The notes below the pieces were generated by a model, which saw nothing but the letters and a program-made list of their open reading frames with translations, did not search any database and was not told the DNA's origin. The position numbers were made by a program, and so were the translations under genes. DNA of 64,000 bases from contig MHBG01000066.1 in the NCBI GenBank assembly GCA_001804785.1, positions 1 through 64,000 on the forward strand, given 5' to 3'. How positions within the stretch are numbered: the stretch's first letter is position 1; every line of letters begins with the position of its first letter. Source of the stretch: Lentisphaerae bacterium GWF2_45_14. Its GTDB lineage: Bacteria; Verrucomicrobiota; Lentisphaeria; Victivallales; GWF2-45-14. Below are positions 26,081 to 35,271 of the stretch, piece after piece.

Positions 26081-27232
26081 ATGAAAACTATGTCTAAGCG
26101 TTTTTATATGTGTCTTCTGATACTACTCACCGCGGTCCGGCTCCAAGCGGACATCGATACAAAAGAATTTGAAGCGATAGCGTCAATCATAGATAAGTAC
26201 CTTAATAATAAGGTAGATGCCGCGGAAGAAGAAGCTTTGGAGACAACAAGCCGTATCGCAGAAAAAAAAGGGGACACAAACGCGACCTCCGTACTGATTA
26301 CGGACTATCTGTCAGGGAACATGTCGGTAACGCCGGAACTGCTTCTCATCGCATCCGAAAAAAAGCCCTCTGAAGCTGCCCTGGCATACATTTCTATTTT
26401 TGTAAGGAAAGTAGCATCGGATATAAGGCTGAATCAGGATGAAATGTTGTTTTATCTTGACAATTATCTGAAAGCGCAGGAATCGTCAAGCTCCCCATCC
26501 GTAAAAAAATGGGCGGCTGGTGCGCAAACATGGAAAAATTGGTGTTCAAACTCGTTCCAACTGAGGGCTGGGATGCCACGACTGCTGGCCTCAAAAGTAT
26601 CAACGCCACTTTCCGCGAACATAAAAGAATCCATCAAAAACATCACATCCACCAGTTTGGAGGAGTTTACGAAATCCCGAGAAATTTTCAAAAAAAGGCC
26701 CTGCCCCAAATCGCTGGACTTCACAAAAAATCTGCTTCAGAGCTACATTGACTCTCTTCCCGATACGAAAACAAAAAAAGACGAGATAAAGAGAATGGGC
26801 GTAGTAAAAGGCCTGAAAACGTACCTCATAAAACTTCTCGCCAAAACTCCGTATCAGGGACAGATAAAATTGAAAAGTGGCAAATATAACGGTGCGATAT
26901 CAATGGCAAATGAAAATGTGATTGTCATAATGAAAAAAGGGGCAACAAAAAGTGAAGCGTTCGGTTGGAAAGAGGTACCCATGGAACAGATAATAGTTCT
27001 GGTAGAATACTTTGCCGATATACGCCTGAAGGGAACCGGAGCTTTTGTCTCCCCGGCAGAAAGAGCCCGGCATGCTGCCCAGGAATATCTCCAGCTTGCG
27101 TTTTTTCTTGACTGGTTCGGGAACTATAGCGGGGCGTTAAAATACATAAAAAAAGCGGTCGAGCTTTCGCCGGACGCTTCCAAGGATGCTATTTTTCTGG
27201 TAAAGGGCAGCCAGCCTAATCCCAGCAGTTAG
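26081..27232 (+). CDS. Secreted protein of unknown function
   Basis: 383 residues; I do not recognise a family. An N-terminal signal peptide (about 1-23, ending VRLQA) points to export. The middle is helical and charged. The last 70 residues (QEYLQLAFFLDWFGNYSGALKYIKKAVELSPDA) look like a TPR pair, so this may be a protein-interaction module. It lies 63 bp before the large histidine kinase and could be its extracytoplasmic partner. AAGGATG precedes the ATG, and an ATG three codons in is also possible. Confidence 0.6.
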   Translation: MKTMSKRFYMCLLILLTAVRLQADIDTKEFEAIASIIDKYLNNKVDAAEEEALETTSRIAEKKGDTNATSVLITDYLSGNMSVTPELLLIASEKKPSEAALAYISIFVRKVASDIRLNQDEMLFYLDNYLKAQESSSSPSVKKWAAGAQTWKNWCSNSFQLRAGMPRLLASKVSTPLSANIKESIKNITSTSLEEFTKSREIFKKRPCPKSLDFTKNLLQSYIDSLPDTKTKKDEIKRMGVVKGLKTYLIKLLAKTPYQGQIKLKSGKYNGAISMANENVIVIMKKGATKSEAFGWKEVPMEQIIVLVEYFADIRLKGTGAFVSPAERARHAAQEYLQLAFFLDWFGNYSGALKYIKKAVELSPDASKDAIFLVKGSQPNPSS

Positions 27233-27295
27233 TCCCGTTGTCTAAACTCGTTACAAATTAAACGCGTAACCGTTTTGAGAGGCATCAGCGGAAAG

Positions 27296-30200
27296 ATGTT
27301 GCAGCGAAAAAACAGTATAACCGGTTTTATTTTCCTTAATATGACCGTTATAATCGTGACATACGGACTTGTCGCCTTCCTCTTGCTTTTCCGGGAATAT
27401 AATAAATTTGACGACCAGAGCCACGAAATAAAACGGGTGGCTTTCGATGTCGAGGAAAAAAAACTTGCCATAGAAGTAAAAAAAACACTTCAATATATAA
27501 ATTTCCGTATATCAGAAGGCATGGACAGCGTGCGAGCATCCCTCATCAAAAAAGTTGATAGGGCGTTGCGAGTGGCTTCTACCCTTTATGAAAACAATGC
27601 TGGAACCCTCAGCAAAGATGAATTAAAAAGGATGATAACAAGTTCTCTGCACGCGCTGGACTCGCCCGATGATAAAAACAGATATATTTTCGTAACGGGA
27701 GAGGACGAGTTCAAAACGCCAGGATCTGAAGGCAATGGCGACAGAACAAGCACTGAATCCCTTATACGGGGAATAAAGGATAAGCGGATTACGTTCATCG
27801 AATATAAATGGAAGAAGCCGGGGGATAAAAGTGAAAAGGAATTCAAAAAGATATCATATATCAGATACTTCGAGCCCTATAATCTTTTCATAGGGGCGGG
27901 CGAATATCTGGACGATATGGAGGAGGGGCTTAAAAAAGAGCTCTTCAGATGGATAAAGACGGTAAAACTCTGCAACAAAGATAATTATCTTTTTGTCATC
28001 ACGAATAAAGGAGAAACTATTTTTTCATCGCGGGAGGAAAATCTCACTGCACAATTCTATAAATCGGACCATAAAAGGATTCTGGAAAGCCTGAAGAAAA
28101 TGTATCACAAGGCCATCTTCAGCTCAAACGGCGGCTCTACAAGATACTTGTGGAAAAATAAACCGGAAGGGCTGCTGGAGGGAAAAGTATGTTTTGTTGA
28201 ATATTTTCAAAAGTGGGAGTGGGCGGTGGGTGCCGGTTCCGACCTCGACAAAATCAATAAATCCATTGACGCCAAAAAAGATGAAGCTTACGCTGATCTG
28301 CAAAAGCAGTTTTTTCAGATATTAGTGAGCCTTCTCTTTGTCCTTTGCGCATCTCTGCTGGTAAATTTTTACGCGACACGCAAGGCAAAAGTTTCAATGA
28401 AAATATTCTTGGAATTCTTCGAGAAGTCCGTAAATGAAAATGTGCAGATGGACATTGACGGCGTGAACTTCGCAGAATTCGAGAAAATAGCGACCGCTGC
28501 TAATAAGGTCATCAGGGAGAGAAGTGAAGTAATTTCCGAACTCAGACAGTTCAAACAGATGATGGACGGCGCCAACTTCGGCATGATAATAACATCGCCA
28601 TCCGGAATAGTAAGATACACCAACAAATACTTCGCATTGCGCCACGGCTGTCAGCCTGAGGAGCTCGAAGGACTCGACTTCAGAAGTCTGTTCCCGCTTA
28701 AGAACAAAGACAGCACTGATAAAATCCTGAAAAAAATACAGGAGAACGGAGAGTTCAGCTCAAAAGAAATCTGGCTTAAAAATAAAGATGGAAAGCCATA
28801 CCCTGTTATGATGACAGGCAAAACCATATCCAACAAGAACGCACCGGCCTACCATATAATAAGCGCCATAGATATTTCACAGGAAAAGGAAATCGAGGAG
28901 AAGCTCTGCTTCACCCAAATATCTCTGGATTCAGCCTCCATCGGAGTGATGTGGATAAAAGAGGACGGAAGCATATTCTACGCAAATGACGCGGCAACCA
29001 AAAAGCTGGGGGCAGACTCCAGCGAAGAACTCATGAAACTCAAAATCAATGATATTGACGTAAACAGCATATACGGGTCACGGAAAAAGCACTGGGAACA
29101 TTTGAAAAACTCAGGAAGCATTTTCTTCAGGACAACTTACAGAACGCCGCAGGGCAAGCTGATCCCGATGGAGGTAAATGATTATTACCTTAACTACAAG
29201 GACAACGAGTTCGAATTCGTCTTTATGCTGGATATAACCGAAAAAATCAAAGCCGAAAGGGCACTCCGAGAAAGCGAATTTAAATTCCAGGAACTCTTTA
29301 ACAATATGATGGACGGCGTCCTGATATATGGGCCTGTAAAAAATGGTGAAGATTTCATAATCTGCGACATAAACAAGGCCGGCGAAGAAATAACATCATG
29401 CATAAAGAAAAATATCAAGGGACAATCCCTGCAAAATGTATTTCCGCACGCCGCAGAAACCGGCTTGACAAAGGCTCTGCAAAACGTTTACAAAACGGGA
29501 CGCCCGGAAAAACTGCCCGGTGCATTTTATTCCCGTGCCAACGATGAAGCATGGGCAAAAAACCATGTATATAGATTGCCGTCCGGAGAAATAGTTTCCG
29601 TGTTTGAAGATGTTACAGAAAGGGAAAAAGCTGCCAGTGCTCTTCTGCAGAGTGAAAAAAAATACAGGGAGCTTGTCGAAAGCGCCAACAGTATAATACT
29701 GCGTTTGAAATTTGACGGCACCATAATATTCCTTAATGAATACGGACAAAAATTTTTCGGGTTCTCCATGGAGGAACTGAAGGGGAAAAATGTAATAGGA
29801 ACAATTGTTCCTCAATATGATTCCAACGGCGCTAACATGGGATTTCTCCTATACAACCTTTGCAAAGAACCGTGGAAATACGCGGTACATCAAAACGAAA
29901 ACATACTGAAGGATGGAACACTGGTCTGGATTGCATGGACGAACAAAGTACTAACAAACGCTGATGGAACGCCTTCCGAAATACTATGCGTCGGAAATGA
30001 TATAACTAAAAACAGAAAAACAGAAGAGGAACTCAAGGAAAAACTTGCCTTCGAGAAAACAATTTCAAATATAGCGTCAAGATTTGTCAATCTTCACGGA
30101 ACAGCTGGACTCGACAAGGCAATTGAATCTGCACTAGGAGACATTGCGCTGCTCTGCCCGGCCTCCGGCGGCGTCATTTTTTCTTCAGAGAAGGATACGG

Positions 30201-31366
30201 AGACCCTGAAACAGACCCATCAGTGGAATAAATCGAAAAAGACCGCACAGGGTTCACCGATGAAAGAAATTACAGCCATTGCCGCAAAGCATATATTCAA
30301 GGAGCTTCAAAGCAATAGATATATATGGATAAATTCAGAAGGAAATTCCACCGTGCTTCCGTCCGAATTGAGCATCCTGATTGACAAAGTCACCGTTTCT
30401 TCACTTCTCATTCTTCCTATTAATATGCAGTCAGAAACAAAAGGGTTTATCGGATTTGAAAATCCGGAAATAATTGAAAAAGACTTTTCAAATGTGTTAA
30501 ACCGCCTCAAGCCATGTTCAGAACTCATTGCAGGGGCGATAATGCGTCAGAAAGCGGAAACAGAGGCGCTACTCAGGCAGGAACAGCTCGTAAATGCCGA
30601 AAAAATGGTCTCGCTCGGGATACTTTCAGCCGGAGTTGCCCATGAAATAAACAACCCTGCCAACTTCATAATGTTGAATACCCCTCTTCTCCACGACGTA
30701 TGGAAAGATACGGAGCCCATACTAAAGGAATTCAGCAGGAGTTATGGCGACTTCAAGTTGGGAGGAATACCCTACGGAGAAACGGGAAAGACTATAACAC
30801 ACCTCTTCGAAGGCATAATGGACGGTGTTGAAAGAATCAAAAGAATCGTAAGCGGCCTCAGAGATTATGCCAGGAAAGACAGTCAGGATACGGCAGAGAC
30901 GGTGCATATTGACAAAGTTGTGAATGTATCGCTGACCCTACTTTCAAACGTCATAAAAAGGAGTACAGCTTCCTGCAAAGTAAAAATCCAGGAGGGATTG
31001 CCGCCGGTAAAAGGTACATCTCAAAAACTAGAACAGGTCTTGATAAATATTATACAGAACGCATGCCAGTCGGACCCCGACAAAAAAATTGCATTGGAGG
31101 TGACCGCGTATCTCTGCAAAAAATCGAGAAATATAGTTATCCGAATAAATGATGACGGGAAGGGTATCCCTCAGAAATTTTTAAAACACATAATCGATCC
31201 ATTTTTCACTACTAAACAAAACAGAGGCGGAACCGGCCTTGGCCTTTCCATATCCGCGGGAATTATTAAAGAACATAGCGGAGAGATGACGTTCACCTCA
31301 AAAGAGGGCGTCGGAACGACGGTCGCGGTCAGCCTGCCCGTACACCCTGAATATAAAAACACCTGA
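27296..31366 (+). CDS. Large hybrid-type sensor histidine kinase: Cache pair, four PAS, GAF
   Basis: 1356 residues from the ATG at 27296 (a TTG seven codons upstream is less likely). Two membrane helices (about 9-33 and 340-358) enclose tandem Cache-like sensor domains, each ending in YFE...FIGAGEYL or EYFQKWEWAVGAGSDL. Then four PAS domains (about 420-535, 540-655, 660-780, 785-910), a GAF-like domain (about 920-1090), HisKA with His1116 (AGVAHEINNPANF), and HATPase with GKGIPQKF and GGTGLGLSI. No receiver domain follows, so it must pass phosphate to a regulator elsewhere. Extracellular small-molecule sensing is inferred from Cache. Confidence 0.88.
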   Translation: MLQRKNSITGFIFLNMTVIIVTYGLVAFLLLFREYNKFDDQSHEIKRVAFDVEEKKLAIEVKKTLQYINFRISEGMDSVRASLIKKVDRALRVASTLYENNAGTLSKDELKRMITSSLHALDSPDDKNRYIFVTGEDEFKTPGSEGNGDRTSTESLIRGIKDKRITFIEYKWKKPGDKSEKEFKKISYIRYFEPYNLFIGAGEYLDDMEEGLKKELFRWIKTVKLCNKDNYLFVITNKGETIFSSREENLTAQFYKSDHKRILESLKKMYHKAIFSSNGGSTRYLWKNKPEGLLEGKVCFVEYFQKWEWAVGAGSDLDKINKSIDAKKDEAYADLQKQFFQILVSLLFVLCASLLVNFYATRKAKVSMKIFLEFFEKSVNENVQMDIDGVNFAEFEKIATAANKVIRERSEVISELRQFKQMMDGANFGMIITSPSGIVRYTNKYFALRHGCQPEELEGLDFRSLFPLKNKDSTDKILKKIQENGEFSSKEIWLKNKDGKPYPVMMTGKTISNKNAPAYHIISAIDISQEKEIEEKLCFTQISLDSASIGVMWIKEDGSIFYANDAATKKLGADSSEELMKLKINDIDVNSIYGSRKKHWEHLKNSGSIFFRTTYRTPQGKLIPMEVNDYYLNYKDNEFEFVFMLDITEKIKAERALRESEFKFQELFNNMMDGVLIYGPVKNGEDFIICDINKAGEEITSCIKKNIKGQSLQNVFPHAAETGLTKALQNVYKTGRPEKLPGAFYSRANDEAWAKNHVYRLPSGEIVSVFEDVTEREKAASALLQSEKKYRELVESANSIILRLKFDGTIIFLNEYGQKFFGFSMEELKGKNVIGTIVPQYDSNGANMGFLLYNLCKEPWKYAVHQNENILKDGTLVWIAWTNKVLTNADGTPSEILCVGNDITKNRKTEEELKEKLAFEKTISNIASRFVNLHGTAGLDKAIESALGDIALLCPASGGVIFSSEKDTETLKQTHQWNKSKKTAQGSPMKEITAIAAKHIFKELQSNRYIWINSEGNSTVLPSELSILIDKVTVSSLLILPINMQSETKGFIGFENPEIIEKDFSNVLNRLKPCSELIAGAIMRQKAETEALLRQEQLVNAEKMVSLGILSAGVAHEINNPANFIMLNTPLLHDVWKDTEPILKEFSRSYGDFKLGGIPYGETGKTITHLFEGIMDGVERIKRIVSGLRDYARKDSQDTAETVHIDKVVNVSLTLLSNVIKRSTASCKVKIQEGLPPVKGTSQKLEQVLINIIQNACQSDPDKKIALEVTAYLCKKSRNIVIRINDDGKGIPQKFLKHIIDPFFTTKQNRGGTGLGLSISAGIIKEHSGEMTFTSKEGVGTTVAVSLPVHPEYKNT

Positions 31367-31377
31367 GAGGGACTCAA

Positions 31378-31824
31378 ATGAAAAAAGAGCCAAAGACCGA
31401 AGTAAAAAGAGAAATGACAGACCTTCTAAATAACTGTAAACTCGCAACGCTTTCGACATTCGACGGCAAATCGCCATATGCCAGTCTTGTAGGCTTCGTT
31501 TATATTACAAAAAGCAACTCTATAATTTTCGCGACGCCGATAAAGGGCAGAAAATATCACAACCTGAAAAGCACGCCGCGTGCCGCACTTCTGATAAGCG
31601 AAGCGGCGGGCAGTGATGAGGATTTTTATGGCGCGTGCGCACTCACTGTGACCGGTCCTTGTACGGAGATAAAGTCAGCAGACGCTATTTCCAGCTACGC
31701 AAAAAAATTCCCCATGCTTGAGGACTTTGTACGCTCGAAGGAGACAGCGGTCTTTCGGCTGCAACCGGAATCATTCTACCTTGTCCACAATTTCCAGGAA
31801 GTCAGCGAACTGCATATCGGCTAG
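31378..31824 (+). CDS. Pyridoxamine-5'-phosphate-oxidase-fold flavoprotein
   Basis: 148-residue split-barrel FMN-binding protein. NCKLATLSTFDGKSPYASLV and FATPIKGRKYHNLKSTPRAALLI are typical of the PNPOx-like/HugZ-like group. Substrate unknown; not the vitamin B6 enzyme itself, since the family signature is partial. GAGAGG lies well before the ATG. It follows the large kinase by 11 bp and overlaps the stop end of the convergent YhcH gene by 4 bp. Confidence 0.8.
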   Translation: MKKEPKTEVKREMTDLLNNCKLATLSTFDGKSPYASLVGFVYITKSNSIIFATPIKGRKYHNLKSTPRAALLISEAAGSDEDFYGACALTVTGPCTEIKSADAISSYAKKFPMLEDFVRSKETAVFRLQPESFYLVHNFQEVSELHIG

Positions 31825-32297
31825 GCCAGCAGCGAAGCTTTTATTTTCACAACGACCTTTTTCACCTTGGCGCAAGCTCCGCAGCAGCGGATACAGGGTT
31901 TATGAGCATCGTGAGGATAAAACATCGCGAAACAACCAGGCTTGATGGGAATTTCGACCGTGGGGGTATCGGGTGAGTCGAAAAGCAGAAAGTCTTTTTC
32001 ACTGTTGTATTCGGTTTTTGCGGTCAGCTCTTCGGTAGCGCATGAGTAGAGCTTTTCACATCCTGAGAGTAAAAGCTGGATGTCAATATATTTGCGGTGC
32101 GACTCAAAAATGCCATCCGCTTCAGACAGCGGCTCATATGAGGAAACATTTGCATAGATATCGTCGCCGTCTATTTCATTTCTGCCGTCTTTAACATCGC
32201 CGCCGGCAGGAAGCGACTGAATAAACTTGAAAGCTTTTTCCCATGTTTTATTGCCTTTAAAGTACTCGCCCCAATTAGAAATAGAATCAAATATCAT
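31821..32297 (-). CDS. YhcH/YjgK/YiaL family protein (DUF386)
   Basis: 158-residue cupin-fold protein of the group that includes the N-acetylneuraminate anomerase NanQ and the beta subunit of evolved beta-galactosidase. Landmarks: WEKAFKFIQSL, HRKYIDIQLLLSG, FAMFYPHDAHKPC with its metal-binding His. GGGAG precedes the ATG. It is the last gene of a run with the PfkB kinase, consistent with sugar handling; the actual sugar is not known. Confidence 0.87.
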   Translation of the reverse strand: MIFDSISNWGEYFKGNKTWEKAFKFIQSLPAGGDVKDGRNEIDGDDIYANVSSYEPLSEADGIFESHRKYIDIQLLLSGCEKLYSCATEELTAKTEYNSEKDFLLFDSPDTPTVEIPIKPGCFAMFYPHDAHKPCIRCCGACAKVKKVVVKIKASLLA

Positions 32298-32321
32298 CTT
32301 CAGCTCCCATGGGTTTTAAAG

Positions 32322-32825
32322 CTACTCGTTTTTATCGTAGTCCATAATAATTTTCTTAAGCTTCATCGTGTCGGAAAGAGAAAGCTGTCCTGGCGACTCG
32401 ACGGATTCCTTCTCTTTATGTTTTTCGAGCAGCGCATCGCTGAGGCCATCCGCTATTTTGAAAAGGTATCCGCGGTTATTCATTCCGGTGTCGAGCATTT
32501 TTACTCTTCTCGGGCCCGTGGTAACAAAGAGTTCCACATAGGTTGAATATTCTATTCTGAGCCATACGAAACATAGTACTACGAGGATAAAGCCAAGATA
32601 CCCCCAAGAGGAAAGATATCTGACTGTGACGTAAACTCCGATGAGCGAAATCATGAAGCAGGTAAAGGCGAAAAGCAGATTATTGGCTCTGAAGTTTATC
32701 GAATAATGGTCTATCCTGTCAATGGGTATGGTTACATGGTTGCAGGTTATCCTCAGGTCGGTAACTTTCACATTGGCGTCTTTGTAATAAACTTTTTCCT
32801 GATAACTGTCTATCTGGCTCATCAT
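32322..32825 (-). CDS. Two-helix membrane protein, DUF6232-like
   Basis: 167 residues. N-terminal strand-rich part (VYYKDANVKVTDLRITC), two membrane helices (about 50-70 and 75-94) and a charged C-terminal tail. This resembles the DUF6232 family by pattern only. Function unknown. Sits between the PfkB kinase and YhcH (60 and 24 bp), in one operon. AAGGGGAC precedes adjacent ATGs at 32825 and 32822. Confidence 0.6.
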   Translation of the reverse strand: MMSQIDSYQEKVYYKDANVKVTDLRITCNHVTIPIDRIDHYSINFRANNLLFAFTCFMISLIGVYVTVRYLSSWGYLGFILVVLCFVWLRIEYSTYVELFVTTGPRRVKMLDTGMNNRGYLFKIADGLSDALLEKHKEKESVESPGQLSLSDTMKLKKIIMDYDKNE

Positions 32826-32885
32826 TAGTCCCCTTGTTTAAAAGTCCCATTTACTAATTTAACACATAGAGAAGAAGCTTTCAAT

Positions 32886-34109
32886 TCAAATCTCAAGGTT
32901 TCTTACCTTGTAGTAGTTTTTTATTTCCTCAACGTAATTCTTAAAGTAGAAGGCGACCCTCTCAAGCTTTTCGCCTGGTGTCTGTTCCAGATATGTGCCG
33001 CCGATATAGAAGCACGCGAAGCCTCCGGAAGCTACGCCCCAGGCAGCCGCCTGAACGAGGTCGATTGGCGAACGCGGACCGCTATCCTGGAGTTGAGAAC
33101 ACACGGACGCGATTACGCCGCCCGCAAAATTGTCGCCGCATCCTGTGGTATCGCCTTTGCGTTCGGGGTGCGCTGAAAGTTCTTCTGTAACATAGCTTGA
33201 AATGGGAAGGGATGTCAGATCGAGCTTTCGGAATGCCGTTCCATCTGAATAAATCGAAATATCTTTGGCTCCGTTGGTTACAAGAAAAGCTTTCACGCCT
33301 TTTTTTATAAAGAAGGCCATCGCGTTGTTGATATTGGATTCGCCGCTGAGACGGAGGGCTTCGACATGATCAACAATCAAGAGATCAAGAAGTTTATACG
33401 ACTCATCGCTCTCGCCGAGAGGCCACCTTTTATCAGGGAATTTCATTTCATTTCTGAAGTCGAAAACGGTAATTACGATATTGAACTTACCCGCATCGCG
33501 TCCTTTGCGAAGGAGGTCTGTGAGACCATCGTGCAGCTTCGGGACAAGTGCTGTGGCTCCGAAAAGGAGGACATCGGAGTCGAAAAACGAATTGTCAATA
33601 TCCTCGGGGCCGAGGTCCCACGCGGCTCCGACATTGTTGATGAATGTGCGTTCGCCTTTGCCTTCATTATAGTTGGGATCGGAGAGGACATCGGTAAACG
33701 GCGTCATTGCGTCGCTTATTTTGAAATTTTTCGCGGATATCGGGGTTTTTTCCAGTATCTTAAAAATTCGAAACGCCGTGTCGTCCTTCCCCGCCGCGCC
33801 TCTAAAATCTGCAGATATTCCCTTGTGGGCAATAAGCTGAGCGGCATTTATCATGGACACGATGGCGGGACCGCCGATATTGAATTTATCGGGCGACTTC
33901 GCTCCGGTCAGATCCTGGGAAATAGTTTTATAATCCGCATTGGCAAAACGGCAAAGGTCGTCAAGAAAAACCAAGTGTCCGGGAATGAGTCCGCCGTCGC
34001 CCGGCTTATGAGAGAGATATTTTCTGAATGTCTCACTGGTAAAATCAACGTTGGCATAAAGATAATCGCCTACGGAACAACCTGTTCCCGCCAATTTAAA
34101 TTTGTTCAT
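32886..34109 (-). CDS. PfkB-family carbohydrate/nucleoside kinase
   Basis: 407 residues, longer than the usual 300-330. The ribokinase-fold catalytic signature GDTTGCGDNFAGG (about 327-339 of the longer frame) holds the base Asp. N-terminal GTGCSVGDYLYANVDF and a GGPA motif near residue 80 are family features. The substrate sugar cannot be told from sequence. The start is the second of two adjacent ATGs behind GGAG; a TTG just upstream is unlikely. First gene of the operon leading to YhcH. Confidence 0.88.
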   Translation of the reverse strand: MNKFKLAGTGCSVGDYLYANVDFTSETFRKYLSHKPGDGGLIPGHLVFLDDLCRFANADYKTISQDLTGAKSPDKFNIGGPAIVSMINAAQLIAHKGISADFRGAAGKDDTAFRIFKILEKTPISAKNFKISDAMTPFTDVLSDPNYNEGKGERTFINNVGAAWDLGPEDIDNSFFDSDVLLFGATALVPKLHDGLTDLLRKGRDAGKFNIVITVFDFRNEMKFPDKRWPLGESDESYKLLDLLIVDHVEALRLSGESNINNAMAFFIKKGVKAFLVTNGAKDISIYSDGTAFRKLDLTSLPISSYVTEELSAHPERKGDTTGCGDNFAGGVIASVCSQLQDSGPRSPIDLVQAAAWGVASGGFACFYIGGTYLEQTPGEKLERVAFYFKNYVEEIKNYYKVRNLEI

Positions 34110-34447
34110 CATCAACTCCAAATTATAAAAAAATCTTCATTAGATTTCCTAATTTAGTACGTCTTTAATCAAAGTTCACGGGATTTGTATAAAAAACATG
34201 GGCATCTTTTCAGGGCGAATCGGAATAATTTCAGGGCAGGAGAAAAGGTTCCTACATTTTTAAACTCAGAAGATTCTTACTACAAAGGCATTATAAATGC
34301 AGCCCACCCAATCAAATCAGCTGAGATGGACACTAAAAAAAGAGCAGGAAGGCCGGATATTTAGAATTCCGCCGCAGCTTTTATTGATTTAGTGGCGAAT
34401 GGACACTAAATTCATCTCCCTGATTTTAAAGAAAGGTTAATGATAAA
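34110..34447. other. 338-bp spacer between pfkB-like gene and pyrF, with a repeat pair
   Basis: Divergent spacer with promoters presumably for both genes, though no strong consensus was identified. ATGGACACTAAA occurs twice (34326-34337 and 34399-34410), 73 bp apart. From the first, a short frame reads MDTKKRAGRPDI and stops; such starts and TGGACACT ends are typical of IS3-type insertion sequences. GAGATG (34324-34328) and CATCTC (34413-34418) form an outer inverted pair. This may be a degraded insertion-sequence remnant, but it is too short to name. Confidence 0.4.
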
Positions 34448-35260
34448 ATGACTTTTATGAAAAAGATTAAAAAGGCGTGGGATATAAAGAATTCACTTGT
34501 CTGCGTGGGGCTTGACCCCGATCTCAAAAAACTTCCGCCCTGCCTCAAGGGCGAAAAGTTTCCGATATTCGAATTCAACAAAGCGATAATCGACGCAACA
34601 AGCGAAGCCGCATGCTGTTACAAGCCGCAATTCGCGTACTATGCCGGATACGGAGCGGAAAACGAACTCAAAATGACAATCGCCTACATGTCTGAAAAAT
34701 ATCCGGAAATACCAGTGATCCTCGACTCAAAGAGAGGCGATATAGGCAGCACCGCGGAAATGTACGCTAAAGAATCTTTCGATATTTACGGGGCTGACGC
34801 CGTGACGGTGAACCCCTATATGGGAACCGATACATTGAAGCCCTTCCTCGACAGAAAAGAAAAAGGTACAGTCATCCTCTGCCGCACGTCGAACCCCAGT
34901 TCGTGCGAGATTCAGGAACTCAAACACGATGGACTCGAGATTTATAAGCACGTGGCAAACTACGCCATGACGAAGTGGAACTACAATGAAAATTTGATGC
35001 TCGTCGTCGGCGCGACATTCCCCGAAGAGCTCGGCGCAATAAGAAAAATCTGTGGCACAATCCCGTTCCTCGTTCCCGGCGTAGGAGCCCAAGGCGGCGA
35101 CGTGCGCAAAGTGCTCGAAAACGGAAAAACGCCGGACGGCAGAGGCCTTGTGATAAATTCATCGCGCGGAATCATTTACGCGTCGAACGGCAACGACTTT
35201 GCAGCCGCCGCAGGAAAGGCGACGCGCGAACTCAGGGATGAAATTAATAAATACAGATAA
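34448..35260 (+). CDS. pyrF: Orotidine 5'-phosphate decarboxylase, type 2
   Basis: Last step of UMP synthesis. 270 residues with the catalytic DxKxxD charged cluster (Asp93, Lys95, Asp98 in LDSKRGDIGSTA), VCVGLDPDL near the N-terminus and the phosphate loop VPGVGAQGGD. Longer and of the type-2 subgroup (found as a stand-alone enzyme in Thermus, Myxococcus and others). The start ATG is not strongly marked; an internal ATG three codons in is possible. Stands alone; no other pyr gene is nearby. Confidence 0.95.
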   Translation: MTFMKKIKKAWDIKNSLVCVGLDPDLKKLPPCLKGEKFPIFEFNKAIIDATSEAACCYKPQFAYYAGYGAENELKMTIAYMSEKYPEIPVILDSKRGDIGSTAEMYAKESFDIYGADAVTVNPYMGTDTLKPFLDRKEKGTVILCRTSNPSSCEIQELKHDGLEIYKHVANYAMTKWNYNENLMLVVGATFPEELGAIRKICGTIPFLVPGVGAQGGDVRKVLENGKTPDGRGLVINSSRGIIYASNGNDFAAAAGKATRELRDEINKYR

Positions 35261-35271
35261 GTTCAGATTTA

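Noticed and set aside
33366-34157. 263-codon ORF opposite the PfkB kinase
   Set aside because: Covers the antisense of a well-supported kinase gene; no family features.
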